Part shown: one piece after another, positions 22,066 to 33,234 of the stretch | Numbering within the stretch: the first letter of the stretch is position 1 | How the letters are laid out: each line of letters begins with the position of its first letter | Assembly: GCF_003265705.1 (NCBI RefSeq) | Contig: NW_020312817.1 | Location: forward strand, 53,018,514-53,082,513 | Direction of reading: 5' to 3' | Length of the DNA: 64,000 bases | DNA from: Callorhinus ursinus | Taxonomy: Eukaryota > Chordata > Mammalia > Carnivora > Otariidae | Translations under genes and position numbers: made by a program | Notes under the pieces: generated by a model | What the model saw: the letters and a program-made list of their open reading frames with translations, nothing else | Told to the model about the DNA's origin: nothing | Databases searched by the model: none

Positions 22066-22384
22066 TTTTAAAGGTTTTTGTTAAGTAATTTCTGTACCCA
22101 GTGTGGAGCTCAAACTCACAACCCTGAGATCAAGAGTTGCATGTGGGGGCGCCTGGGTGGCTCAGTTGGTTGGGCGGCTGCCTTCGGCTCGGGTCATGAT
22201 CCTGGAGTCTCGGGATCGAGTCCCGCGTCGGGCTCCCCGCTCGGCGGGGAGTCTGCTTCTCCCTCTGACCCTCTTCCCTCTCGTGCTTTCTATCTCTCAT
22301 TCTCTCTCTCTCTCAAATAAATAAATAAAATCTTTAAAAAAAAAAAAAAAGAGTTGCATGTGCACTGAGCCAGCCAGGCACTCC
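22066..22384 (-). mobile_element. CAN-SINE, short type, split by a young SINE
   Basis: Left part 22066-22145 (TTAAGTAATTTCTGTACCCAG) and right part 22363-22384 (ACTGAGCCAGCCAGGCAC). Confidence 0.88.
22146..22348 (+). mobile_element. CAN-SINE, young CpG-rich subfamily, nested
   Basis: GGCGGCTGCCTTCGGCTCGGGTC...GGATCGAGTCCCGCGTCGGG keeps many CpGs, as expected of a recent insertion. Perfect TSD aagagttgcatgtg at 22132-22145 and 22349-22362. Confidence 0.95.
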
Positions 22385-22520
22385 TCTAGCTCTTCTTTTT
22401 AATGTAGAAATCCTTCCCCTCCCCCGCAGAATTAATATAAGATTAATATCATCTACATTTTACTTGAATTTATTTCATCAGAATTGCTTTCCTTTTAGTG
22501 GTGTTGTAATTAGATCAGTT

Positions 22521-22731
22521 CTTTTTTTTTTTTGGTTTTTATTTATTTATTCTTTTTTTTTTAAAGATTTATTTATTGAGAGAGAGTGTGCAGGAGTAGG
22601 GGGAGGGAGACAAGCAGACTCCCTGCTCAGCAGGGAGCCTCATGTGGGGCTTGATCCCAGGACTCAGAGATCATGACCAGAGCTGAAATTAAGAGTCGGA
22701 CGCTTAACCGATGGAGCCACCCAGGCGGCCC
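22521..22731 (-). mobile_element. CAN-SINE, long type
   Basis: TSD tagatcagtt at 22511-22520 and 22732-22741. It marks the left border of the 5.8-kb SINE-free stretch. Confidence 0.92.
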
Positions 22732-22904
22732 TAGATCAGTTATTCTAAGGGATGGGAATTTTAGTAGGGTTTAGGAAAAGAGGGTTAGGTTTGTGTGGGG
22801 CACACACCTTGGCCTTGGACAGCCAGAGAGTAACATTAGGGCACCAAGGTGCATGATGAGCCAGATAGGGGAGAACAAACTCCTATCCCTGGAGAACCAG
22901 ACAT

Positions 22905-23112
22905 ATATTAGATGCTTTTCATATATTTTCTTATTTAATTATCATAATGCAAACCAATGAAGTATCATTTTCACTTTTGCACATGGGCAAGCTGAAAGTC
23001 AAAAAAGTTATGTAACTTGTCCAAGGTCAGACAGCTAATAAAAGGCTGAGCTAGGATTTATTTCTCCTCAGGTCTGTCCAGTTCCAAAACCCATGCTGTT
23101 TTCACAGAGCTC
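22905..23112 (-). mobile_element. MIR SINE relic
   Basis: TTGCACATGGGCAAGCTGAAAG...ACTTGTCCAAGGTCAGACAGCTAATAAAAGGCTGAGC is reverse-complement MIR. Nothing younger interrupts it. Confidence 0.75.
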
Positions 23113-26100
23113 TTCTGTCTCTGACAAGATTTAGGGAAAGGAGAGAAGATGGAGAGATGACATCTTTCTCTACCTCACAGTTTTACTCGTTGAGACATGT
23201 TTAGCCAGAGCAACCTGTTTATAGAATGCTAGGTTCTATATATAGAGATGCTGCAACAACATATGTGGGAAGGATACCAGTTGGCTGTAGGGGAGGATTT
23301 AAAAAAAAGCCTTTGTTCTTTACCTCTAAGTTTTCATTGCAGTGTAATCCACAAGTGTCAAAACACCACTGGTAACTCTGGTTTACTGCTTAAGAGGCCC
23401 TGTCCTATTCTCCAAATAAAATTTGTTGATTTGTCCCAAGGAGTAAGCCATGATGGGGGCAGAGGTGAGGGTGTGGTGTGCCCTTACTGTATGTTCTGGA
23501 GCTGGTGACACCTGTTATGTGACTATTACAGTGAATTATGACTGAGTAAACAAGAGGTGTCTCTCTTTTGCCTTTCTAAGGGAGACCAGATGGCATTGGG
23601 TGCTGGCCCAGGTCCAGGGGAGCCTGGCTTCTGGGCTGGCAGAGGAGACAGCTTGAGTGTGTCAGGTGATGGAATAAGAAGAGACAAGGCTGGACTGTCA
23701 AGTGGTATAATTTGAGGGGCACCAAGAATGTGTACTGCCCCTCAAAGACTTGCTTCAGCTCTTTGCTAGTGCTTGGAATTCCACAAGTGAAATTTACTTC
23801 CCTTGATTTAAGTCTTCAAGATCCTATTAAAAATGAAGAGACTCCAGGAAGGGGTCTGATTGTGAAGCATTTTGGTCATGTAAGTGGAGGTGTGAATGAG
23901 TGTATGTGATTGATTTCTGAGAACTGAACTAAGGGACAGAGAAGAAAGGGCACTCTGCCCTAGTCAAAGGGACAGGAAGGAGAAACTGAGTTTGAGATAA
24001 AGGCCCTGAAAAGAGAAGTTGGGTCCCTAAAGAAACAGTTTGTGTTCTTTACAGTTTTGACTGAGAAGACAAGCAGCTGAGGGTGATGGGGATGGAGGCT
24101 GATGGGGATGATTCCAAGAGGGCGTGTTGGGTGGAGAGACTTCCCATGAGCATGCTGGCTATTCAGGCATGATGTTGTCTGGAGAACAGCTGACAGGCAG
24201 AATGTAACAAGGAGTGCAGGACCTTTGGGTCTGTGGTTTGCTGTGATGTCCTCAGACAAGACTGGCACAGATCTTAGGAAGTGGGAGGCAGCTTCCCAGA
24301 AGTGATGTGAAATGGTGGCGCAAAAGAGGTTGCTGATGACAACATGGGCAGGGCACTTCCTCAGAGGCTGCTGGTCGCAGGCAACTTCTGGTTTTGATTT
24401 CCCAATGTGCTGTGCTGAGATAGGGCTTAACCAGAAAGCCAAATATGCCATGTCAAAAGCAATGACAAAGCATTTGGGGTGTCCACGCAAAGGTACGGTT
24501 CCCTCTTGTCCACTAACTTTCTGGAGCCAAAATAGCTAATCCAGAGGCTGCCCGAATAGCATCTGTGATTCAGATCTACAACTTTTTTGGCCTGAATTCC
24601 TGCAAAGAGAGCCTTTCTAGTTGACTGTTCTTCATCATTCATCTAGCACTGCTTTCCAACAGCCTTTGTGATCTGAATTCTCACAGAGAATTCACAAAGA
24701 CTCCTGGGGAAGTCTTTGACAGAAGCAACTCAAATCTCAGTGCCTTTTCCAGCTCCTCACAGTTGGGTTCATGGATGCCCTTCACTTCAGGCTTGAACTT
24801 CTACTCTGTCCACGTTCCTACCCTAAGTCTAGAGCATTTTGTTTTAGCTCAGACTTTTGGTTTCCATTCAGGCCTCTGGGGTCCTTCCAGCACATTTCCC
24901 TAGAAGGCTATTCTAGGAATGGTCTCCACCCCTCACCTCCTGAAGTTTGACAGGGTCTGGACCTCCCTCCTTAGTGGAATTAGCACAACTCTGTAGAGTT
25001 TCTGGACGTAATATACCCCTTCATCTCTCCCCAACCATCATAGCCCCATGCAGAAGATCTAGTGATGTAGCTAGATCTGCTGATCACCAGGATTTTGGAG
25101 CCAGTGCCCCCAGCAGGGGGTCTCCTGGATAGGTGTACTGTACTGTGAGTGACAGCTCTGTCCATTACTCTCTGCCTCTCCTCCATCTCACATTTATTTT
25201 GGCTTTTTCGTAAGAGGATCAAGCTCTGTCCAATTGCCCTGCCTGGACCCTCTAGCCTTGTCTAGGGCTATAACTCTGCTGTCAGCCCCTCACCAGAGGC
25301 TGGGGTTTTTGCTTTCCAGCCTCTCTCAGGCCAGTTCCCTTCTGATACTAGAGACTCCCCCCCTCCGCCATTGCCCCTACTAGAGACTTTTCTTGCATCT
25401 AGGCTTCTGTGGATAGAGTCTTGCCCATGCACAGATCTCCCAGTTGTTGACTATCCTGAACTCTGCCTGCAACTCTTTGGGCTAATTGGATGTCATGCTA
25501 GTCTGCTCAGCTGTACTTCTGGAACAAGCTTTTTAGCTTAGTTGGGCCCTGTCCTGAATTTCATGGTAGTTCTCCAACTGCCTCTGCCTCAAAGACAGCT
25601 TTTAATATGCATTTATAAAGCTTCAAAAGGGAGAGAATATAACATTTTCCAAACTTATTTAACTAAAGAACAATTTTTTTTTGAAGGAATATTAAGATCT
25701 CACAGAATATGGTGTTTGGTAGAGCACAGTTTTGGAAAATATGCGGCTTTATCCTAAAGGAATGGACATCAAATGGAGGAATTCCAGGTGAAGGTAATGT
25801 CACAGTCAGTGAAAAAACACTATTTGGGGGTAGGAAATCTCTTTGGTCTCTTCATTCAATAAATGCCTACTGAGCACCTAGTATTTACGTCTTTCTGCTG
25901 GAATCACATCATGTGTTTGATTACCTAACTGTGTGTTGTCTGCATAAGGACAGCTCTGATCTGGAGTGTAGCTCTAAGGTGGGGAAGAGGTAGGGATTCT
26001 ACATTCTTTCTCCCCCATTCAGATCTTCCTCCTTCCTCCAGTTAAAACAGGAAGTAGTGAATGGGATGATGCCATCATCAGCTTCTGAGGCTGCTTTCCC

Positions 26101-27054
26101 CAGGTTTTACCTCTTCCAGGATTTCTCTGGCTCTCCTGAGCACCCCTTCCTTCTCACTTTGGGAGTATTCATCTCAGCATCAGTCTCAAGTCTCACTGCT
26201 AGTTCAGGATTTCGACTTCACATATGGGATCAGTGCCAAGTGGGATGGAGCTCATTCTTACGGAATGATTATGGCATTGTAAATTTTCTGCTTTGCCTGT
26301 GAAATCCCTCTTTTATAGCTCATGGGTAGTCCAGACTATTATTTTTTTCAACCCTTCAATGGAGATAAACCCATGCACTGTAGGCAGGGCAGTCTTGCAG
26401 GTGGAGATCATTTAAATCTGGCAGGGTAGGTGACCAAGTGCCAGGAGCTCCAGCTGGCAGAGGTGGTAACCAAAGAGGAAATTAGCTGCTTCCTCTGTAT
26501 GCCATTCTCAACCAGGACAGCCAGGAAAAGACCACTTGAAGCAGACAGAAATCTCTTAAGACTCCTGATTAAGAAATTTTAGGTCCTTTTGAGACCCTGA
26601 TGTATGTATGTGCCTTTACTGTCATGAGTGAGATCTTTGGTTGGCCAACTTTAACTCAGTTGGATGAGCTAATCATGAAACAAACTATATGCAAAGGCTT
26701 AGCTTTGATCCTGCCCTTAGGTATGATGTTCATCCAGTAATTAGCATCCTCCTACCCACAGGCCCCACCACAGGGGCCTTGGTCCAGGGCCCATGTCCAT
26801 TCCTGCCACTTCCTATGAAATGCTCCAGTTTTAACTGAAGATCAGGGAGTGAGCTCACTTACAGGAAGATCGAAAGAGGGCTTGAAATGGGCATTTAGAG
26901 GTCTTTGATAGAGCCAGTTATTTGGTCCATCTATTATAAGTATTAGTTGGCACATAACTATATAGATGTGTTAACTGTAACTTCATATAACTGTAGAAGG
27001 CTTGTTTTCCCCAACAGGCTTCCTACGTGAAGACATTTCCCAAGATTCTATCCT
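23113..27054. other. Unassigned, SINE-free DNA
   Basis: Almost 4 kb holding just a 45-base L2 scrap (25846-25890). A 176-codon minus-strand frame at 23960-24490 has no recognisable domain and a length expected by chance in a window this size. Confidence 0.6.
25846..25890 (-). mobile_element. LINE-2 3' terminus, small fragment
   Basis: TTCATTCAATAAATGCCTACTGAGCACCTAGTAT is the reverse-complement L2 end. Confidence 0.6.
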
Positions 27055-27425
27055 TAGCCTCCTCCTCTCCTCTGTCTATATACTATCCCTGGGTGATATC
27101 ACCTGTGCTTATGGTTTTAGCTACCACTGATACGTCAGAAACTCTTAATTAAATCTCCCTCTCCAACCTAAATCTCTCTTCTGCATTCCAGATTCATGAT
27201 GGCCAAACACTATTACCATCATAACCTGGGTGGCTCTTAGGTATTTCAAACTCAGCATGTCTCAAGCCAAATTCTATTTTTCATTATGCCATCCTCTTCC
27301 CCCTCTTCTTCTGTTCCTTCCTATTCCTATTCCTCCTTCTTTGTTCGTAGGAGTATCACTATCCAGGGTCATTAGTAAACTTGCTTCTGCATCACTGTCT
27401 TCCACTATTTCCCCACCAGGAATTA
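27055..27425 (+). mobile_element. LINE-2 ORF2-end relic
   Basis: CTCTCCAACCTAAATC...CATTCCAGATTCATGATGG, then GGTATTTCAAACTCAGCATGTCTCAAGCC, corresponds to the L2 LKLNMSKTEL region in decayed form. Confidence 0.6.
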
Positions 27426-28531
27426 AGTAGGCTCTGAGTGTAATGTAAGATGTTTAGAATGTCCCTCCCTCCCACCCTCCCTTGCTTGTGCATGTGGACA
27501 CACTCTCTCTCTCTCTCTCTTTTTATTGGGGTTCTTGTCTACAAGGCATCTATAGTTGAATTCAATAGAGAAGTTAACAAATAGGAAAAAAACAATTAAA
27601 GGTTACACTGAGGTTCAGATTCTAGGTAAAATGGAAGTTTTGGAAAAGAATCATCTGAGAGCTGAAACCTTGAGAGAAAGCTTCATGGAAGAGATGAGAG
27701 TTGACCAAGGACACACTAAGTAGGGTAGGGACCAGAACACCTCTACAGGAGCATGTGTAATTGCACCTCCTCCACTGGTTTCTTCTGTGAATTACCACTG
27801 AACCTTATGTAGTTTGGTCCTTTTTAAAAGCTTCTGAGGATTGAGTATCCTAATGTATCGCATTAGTTAGCTAGAACCGTCTTTTCCCTTAAAAATTTGG
27901 CTCAAAGTGTCATTCTACAGCTTATAGAGAGTCTGATTCCTTTACCCAGATTCTTCAAATTCCTGGGAGCTCATGTATTTATGGTCATTCTAATTTTGAG
28001 CTCTTGCTTCCACTAAATTAGTTCAGATTATAGATGGCCTTACCATCTCAAGCATGCTGTTCCTGTTTCCATCCATATTCACCCAGATGTAGAACTCAGA
28101 TATCTCCCAGGTAAAGCCTTTGTGTGTATAGCAGACTTTATTAAAGATTTAGGGTAATGTAGAGTGTTTTACATTGCCACAAAGCAAGCAACTTAAATTC
28201 TAATACTGGCTATCACTGTCCCTTAAAGTATTTTTGTCTACCTCTCCATTAGGATTTCATCATTATTCATATCACCCATGTGTATGGCTTTGGCCTCTTA
28301 TAATCATATCTTTCCTCTTAAATCTTCCTAACTCTATTGCCACTAAGCATTCCAGATACTTCTTACTCTATTATGCGAAGCAATTGAATTCTCCTCTCTT
28401 CCAGACTTCCCTCCGTATGTCCAAAGCCCACTGGAATGGGTCTGCTGAGTAAAAAGTTCATCCTCTTCTTTAGCCGCACAAAGTATTTGTAGAAGCTCTG
28501 ATGTGTTCTTTTACATTATTTATCTCCTTTG
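27426..28531. other. Unassigned, SINE-free DNA
   Basis: A (CT)n run at 27502-27520. Nothing else recognised. Confidence 0.6.
27502..27520. repeat. Short (CT)n run
   Basis: Nine CT units with no SINE attached. Confidence 0.7.
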
Positions 28532-28547
28532 AAAGCATTTCTTGTTT

Positions 28548-28755
28548 GGGGCGCCTGGGTGGTGCAGTCGGTTAAATATCTGACTCTTGGTCATGATCTC
28601 AGGGTCATGAGCTTAGGGTTGTGAGACTGAGCCCCATGTCAGGCTCCAAGCTCAATGTGGAGTCTACTTGAAATTCTCTCTCTCTCTACCTCTGCCCCTC
28701 CTGCCCATGTTCTCTCTCTCTCTAAAATAAATAAGTAAATAAAAAATTTTTTTAG
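28548..28755 (+). mobile_element. CAN-SINE, diverged type, first of a pair sharing a target
   Basis: GGGGCGCCTGGGTGGTGCAG to AAATAAATAAAAAATTT. TSD aaagcatttcttgttt (28532-28547) against aaaggcatttcttgttt (28756-28772). Confidence 0.92.
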
Positions 28756-28773
28756 AAAGGCATTTCTTGTTTT

Positions 28774-28975
28774 ATTTTTATCTTTTTATTTTTATTTTTT
28801 AAGATTTTTATTTGGGGGGGGAGAGAGAGAGAGAGCAAGTGTATAAGCAGGGAGGAGGGGCATAGGGAGAAGGAGAAGCAGGCTCCCAGCTGAGCAGGGA
28901 GCCCAGCGCAGGACTTGGGAATCATGACCTGAGCCAAAGACAGATGCTTAACCAACTGAGCCACCCACATGCCCA
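28774..28975 (-). mobile_element. CAN-SINE, long type, second of the pair
   Basis: TSD catttcttgtttt at 28761-28773 and 28976-28988, overlapping the TSD of the previous SINE. Confidence 0.92.
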
Positions 28976-29009
28976 CATTTCTTGTTTTAAATAGCATTTA
29001 CTACTTTTT

Positions 29010-29115
29010 CTCTTTTCTTTTTTTTAAGTAAGCTCTATACCCAATGTGGGGCTTGAACTCATGATCCTGAGATACGGAGTTGCACACTCTGCCAACTTAG
29101 CCCCCCAGGTACCCG
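29010..29115 (-). mobile_element. CAN-SINE, short type
   Basis: TSD agcatttactacttYtt at 28993-29009 and 29116-29132, 16 of 17. Confidence 0.92.
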
Positions 29116-29280
29116 AGCATTTACTACTTCTTACCTCAGGAATGGTTTTGCTTTGAAGGATCTGTGGAGGGAAGATAAGACGATGTTCCAGGCAAGGACA
29201 ACATTGTGTATATAGGTAGCAGTCTACATAAAACCTGTTGTGGGCAATGAAAAAAAATATTCCAACTAGAAATAAGAATT

Positions 29281-29476
29281 CTTTTAAAGATTTTTTTTTT
29301 TAATTCATTTATTTGACAGAGAGATAGAGAGCACAAGCAGGGGAAGTGGCAGACAGAGGGAGAAGCAGGCCCCCCACCGAGCAGGGAGCCTGATGCAGGG
29401 CTCCATCCCAGCACCCTGGGATCATGACATGAGCCGAAGGCAGACGCTTAACCAACTGAGCCACCCAGGTGCCCTG
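29281..29476 (-). mobile_element. CAN-SINE, long type
   Basis: TSD gaaataagaatt at 29269-29280 and 29477-29488. Confidence 0.92.
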
Positions 29477-29690
29477 GAAATAAGAATTTTTGTTGGTGAG
29501 CAGAGCTCAAATTGATTAGAAAGTCCAGAAACAGATCTAGGTTTTAGTGGGAAAGGATAGTGTTTAGGGTAAATGTCTAACCATTAAAAAAAAAATCCCT
29601 CTCACCTTCTAGCAAAACATATTCTAGATGGATTAAAGTTTTTTAACACAAAAACTAAAGTAATAAGTGTACTTGAAAATAGTTATTTTA

Positions 29691-29866
29691 TTTTTTAAAG
29701 ATTTTATTTATTTGAGAGAGCATGAGCAGGGGGGAGGGCCAGAGAGAAAGGAAGAAGCAGACTCCCCACTGAGCAGGGAACCCAACGTGGGGCTTGGTCC
29801 CAGGACCCCGAGACCATGACCCAAGCCAAAGAAAGATGCCCAATCGACTGAGCCACCCAGGTACCC
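29691..29866 (-). mobile_element. CAN-SINE, long type, within old L1
   Basis: Perfect 17-bp TSD tgaaaatagttatttta at 29674-29690 and 29867-29883. Confidence 0.95.
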
Positions 29867-30002
29867 TGAAAATAGTTATTTTAGTATGGCACCCAAGGCA
29901 GGAACTATAAAGGAAAAAGTGCAATGTATTAGCTTAAAAAAAAAAAAAAGGCAAAACAAATACCATAAAAAGTAGATGACAAACTGGTTCAGAGGAGTTT
30001 TT

Positions 30003-30206
30003 GGGGCACCTGGGTGACTCAGTGGTTAAGCAGCTGCCTTCAGCTCAGGTCATGATCTTGGAGTCCTGGGATGGAGCCCTGTATTGGGCTTCCTGCTCAG
30101 CGGGGAGTTTGCTTCCCCTTCTCCCTCTGCCCCTCCATACTGTTCCTGTTTTTTCTTGCACCCTCTCTCTCAAGTAAATAAATAAATAAAATCTTAAAAA
30201 AAAAAA
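30003..30206 (+). mobile_element. CAN-SINE, long type, within old L1
   Basis: GGGGCACCTGGGTGACTCAGTGG to AAATAAATAAATAAAATC plus A tail. Confidence 0.92.
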
Positions 30207-30530
30207 GACTTTTCAACATACCTCAGTGTGCACAAAGCTCTTATAAATCAATAGCAAAACAAAAACAAAAAGAAAATAGGCCAAAGTCATAGAATAAATA
30301 CTAATGACCTGTAAAAGCCATAGAAAAAGGGTGTTTACCTTATAATCTAGAAGACACAAATAGAAATGAGACATCATTTTTCAACTGATAGATTGACAAA
30401 TATTAAAAATAGTATTTATTGCTGGTGAGAGTTTGAAGAAACAGGAACTCATACTCTGGGAATTCAAATTAATACAGTCTCTCTGAAGTTCTGTTTGGCA
30501 ATATGTATCAAATTTGAAGTACAGATACTC

Positions 30531-30704
30531 TTTTTTTTTTAAGATTTATTTATTTGAGAGAGACCGCATGAGTGGGGGGAGAAGTAGAGGGACAAGCAGA
30601 CTCCCCACTGAGCGGGGAGCCTGACGCAGGGCTCAGTCCCAGGAGCCTGACATCATGACCTGAGCCAGCCAGATGCTTAACTCACTGAGCAACCCAGATG
30701 CTCC
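30531..30704 (-). mobile_element. CAN-SINE, long type, within old L1
   Basis: Flanks gaagtacagatactc (30516-30530) and gaagtacacacattc (30706-30720) look like a decayed TSD. The young L1 then used the right flank as its target. Confidence 0.88.
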
Positions 30705-30722
30705 TGAAGTACACACATTCTT

Positions 30723-31909
30723 TTTTTTTTTTTTTTTAGTTTTTTTTTAATTTTTTTATTGTTATGTTAATCACCATATATTACATCATTAGTTTTTGAT
30801 GCAGTGTTCCATGATTCATTGTTTGTTCATAACACCCAGTGCTCCATGCAGAACGTGCCCTCCTCAATACCCATCACCAGGCTAACCCATCCCCCCACCC
30901 CCCTACAGTTTGTTTTTCAGAGTCCATCATCTCTCATGGTTCGTCTCCCCCTCTGACGTACTCCCCTTTTCTTCCTCTCCTGTTATCTTCTTCTTTTCCT
31001 TTTTTCTTAAAATATGTTGCATTATTTGTTTCAGAAGTACAGATCTGTGATTCAACAGTCTTGCACAATTCACAGCGCTCACCGTAGTACATACCTTCCC
31101 CAATGTCTATCACCCAGCCACCCCATCCCTCCCACCCCCAACCACTCCAGTAACACTCAGTTTGTTTCCTGAGATTAAGAATTCCTCATATCAGTGAGGT
31201 CATGTGATACATGTCTTTCTCTGATTGACTTATTTCACTCAGCATAACACCCTCCAGTTCCATCCACGTCGTTGCAAATGGCAAGATCTCATTCCTTTTG
31301 ATGGCTGCGTAATATTCCATTGTGTATATATACCACATCTTCTTTATCCATTCATCTGTCGATGGGCATCTTGGCTCTTTCCACAGTTTGGCTATTGTGG
31401 ACATTGCTGCTATAAACATTGGGGTACACGTACCCCTTAGGGTCCCTACATTTGTATCTTTGTGGTAAATACCCAGTAGTGCAATTGCTGGATCGAACGG
31501 TAGCTCTAATTTCAACTGTTTGAGGAACCTCCATACTGTTTTCCAGAGGGGTTGCACCAGCTTGCATTCCCACCAACAGTGTAGGAGGGTTCCCCTTTCT
31601 CCACATCCCCGCCAACATCTGTCGTTCCCTGACTTGTTAATTTTAGCCATTCTGACGGGTGTGAGGTGGTATCTCATTGAGGTTTTGATTTGGATTTCCC
31701 TGATGCCGAGTGATGTTGAGCACTTTTTCATGTGCCTGTTGGCCATTTGGATGTCTTCTTTGGAGAAATGTCTGTTCATGTCTTCTGCCCATTTCTTGAT
31801 TGGATTATTTGTTCTTTGGGTGTTGAGTTTGATAAGTTCTTTATAGATTTTGGATACTAGCCCTTTATCTGATATGTCGTTTGCAAATATTTTCTCCCAT
31901 TCTGTCGGT
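30723..31909 (-). mobile_element. Young carnivore LINE-1, 5'-truncated, with open ORF2 tail
   Basis: About 1.2 kb. 3'UTR at 30740-31185 and ORF2 C terminus at 31186-31909. The poly-T at 30723-30738 is the A tail. A perfect 16-bp TSD (aagtacacacattctt) lies at 30707-30722 and 31910-31925. The element sits inside an older plus-strand L1M and directly beside SINE 30531-30704, so it is the youngest layer here. Confidence 0.95.
31186..31909 (-). pseudogene. L1 ORF2p C-terminal fragment, uninterrupted
   Basis: About 240 residues from [19 protein letters not shown] to the natural stop after MYHMTSLI, with no stop or frameshift. This is the region after the reverse transcriptase, including the cysteine-bearing [22 protein letters not shown] segment. 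Endonuclease and reverse transcriptase domains are lost to 5' truncation, so it cannot retrotranspose. The open frame indicates a recent insertion. Confidence 0.9.
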
Positions 31910-32211
31910 AAGTACACACATTCTTAAACCAGCAATCTGACTTCTAGGTATTTATCCCCAGGGCAATGTACAGGATATATTTATGAGGATATTTGTCACT
32001 GCAGAATTTACAAAACAATCAAAATGGCCACCAATAGGGGATTGGCCAAATAAACTGGTAAATTCATACAATGATAAATGAAGTAAATCTATAATTATTG
32101 ACACATAAAGATGGCTATAATATATACATGAAAAAATAGCATATGAATCTGTTTCAGTTGAAATAAATACAGCAATAGCTATGTGTATATATTTAAAAAA
32201 ATCATATAGCA

Positions 32212-32605
32212 GGGGCACCGGGGTGGCTAAGCCGGTTGAGTGTCCAACTCTTGTTTTGTTTTTTTTTTTTTAAAGATTTTATTTATTTATTTGAGAGAGA
32301 GAGAATGAGAGAGAGCACATCAGAGGGGATAGGGTCAGAGGGAGAAGCAGACTCCCTGCCGAGCAGGGAGCCCGATGCGGGACTCGATCCTGGGACTCCA
32401 GGATCATGACCTGAGCCGAAGGCAGTGGCTTAACCAACTGAGTCCCCCAGGCGCCCCAACTCTTGTTTTCAGCTCAGGTCATGTTCTCATGGGTCATGGG
32501 ACCAAGTCCTGTGTCAGGCTCTGTGCTCAACGGGAAGTCTGCTTGAAGATTCTCTCCCTTTGCCCCAAGCCCCCTTAAATCAATAAAAATAAATCTTAAA
32601 AAAAT
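32212..32605 (+). mobile_element. CAN-SINE, older plus-strand copy holding a nested SINE
   Basis: Head GGGGCACCGGGGTGGCTAAG (to 32257) and remainder 32470-32605. A flanking A-rich ATCATAYARCA sequence at both ends is a likely TSD. Confidence 0.88.
32258..32455 (-). mobile_element. CAN-SINE, long type, nested
   Basis: TSD ccaactcttgtttt at 32244-32257 and 32456-32469, drawn from the host SINE. Confidence 0.94.
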
Positions 32606-32672
32606 CATACAACACATTGTTAACAGAAATTATCTTTTCTGATTCAGAAAAAAAAAAGGCATTTAAAAAAGA

Positions 32673-32787
32673 GGGGCACCTGGCTAGCTCAGTTGATAGA
32701 ACATGCGACTCTTGATCTCAGGGTTGTAAGTTCGAACCCCATGTTGGTTGTAGAGATTATTTGAAGAATAAAATCTTAAAAAAAAAT
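32673..32787 (+). mobile_element. CAN-SINE, short type
   Basis: GGGGCACCTGGCTAGCTCAG to GAGATTATTTGAAG and tail. GGTTGTAAGTTCGAACCCC keeps a tRNA-like T-arm (B box). Confidence 0.88.
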
Positions 32788-33234
32788 AGGAAATAGATTC
32801 TGACTTGAGGGTGGTGGCTGGGCCAAAACCACAGTTATATTATGCCAAGGTGTGTGTCTGTCCTGTGAAGTTGGAAAATTACTCGTCATGATGGAAAGGG
32901 GGTAACTGGAAAGGAGAACCACTCTTCTAGAAAGGGGAGACAGATTTTTTTCTTGGAGTTGAATTTGAAGGGCCAGAGGTACATCCAAAAGGAAGTATTC
33001 TGTAGATTGGGGATTCCCATTTAGAGGAAAAGGTACTTCTAAAGTAGAGGCAATAAGTAAGAATGGGACTCTAGATTTGACACCCTTGAGATGTTTAGGG
33101 GAGGGGTGGTCTTATCTTGGTTCTCCCTTTCTTGTTGGTAGTCTTGACAGACCCTGGAGAGGAGTATGTGGCAGTGGTCTTAACTGGAACCTGAGAGTAG
33201 AGCTTGAGGAGAGGTAGGAGTGGGTAGTAATCAC
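32788..33234. other. Unassigned single-copy DNA
   Basis: Nothing recognised. Confidence 0.55.

Larger units (their letters stand above)
29600..32205 (+). mobile_element. Old LINE-1 (L1M class) ORF2 relic, broken by four later insertions
   Basis: Segments at about 29600-29690, 29884-30002, 30207-30530 and 31926-32205 read in order as decayed L1 ORF2, for example GAAACAGGAACTCATACTCTGG, then CAATCTGACTTCTAGGTATTTATCC, then ATAGGGGATTGGCCAAATAAA. They are separated by SINEs (29691-29866, 30003-30206, 30531-30704) and by the young L1 at 30723-31909. No open frame survives. The exact subfamily is not resolved. Confidence 0.8.

Noticed and set aside
23960..24490. 176-codon open frame on the minus strand
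   Set aside because: No recognisable domain and no homologue I know. In 64 kb on two strands about one frame this long is expected by chance.
32673..32787. tRNA gene (intact-looking GGTTGTAAGTTCGAACCCC arm)
   Set aside because: It is the tRNA-derived head of a short CAN-SINE; no full cloverleaf is present.
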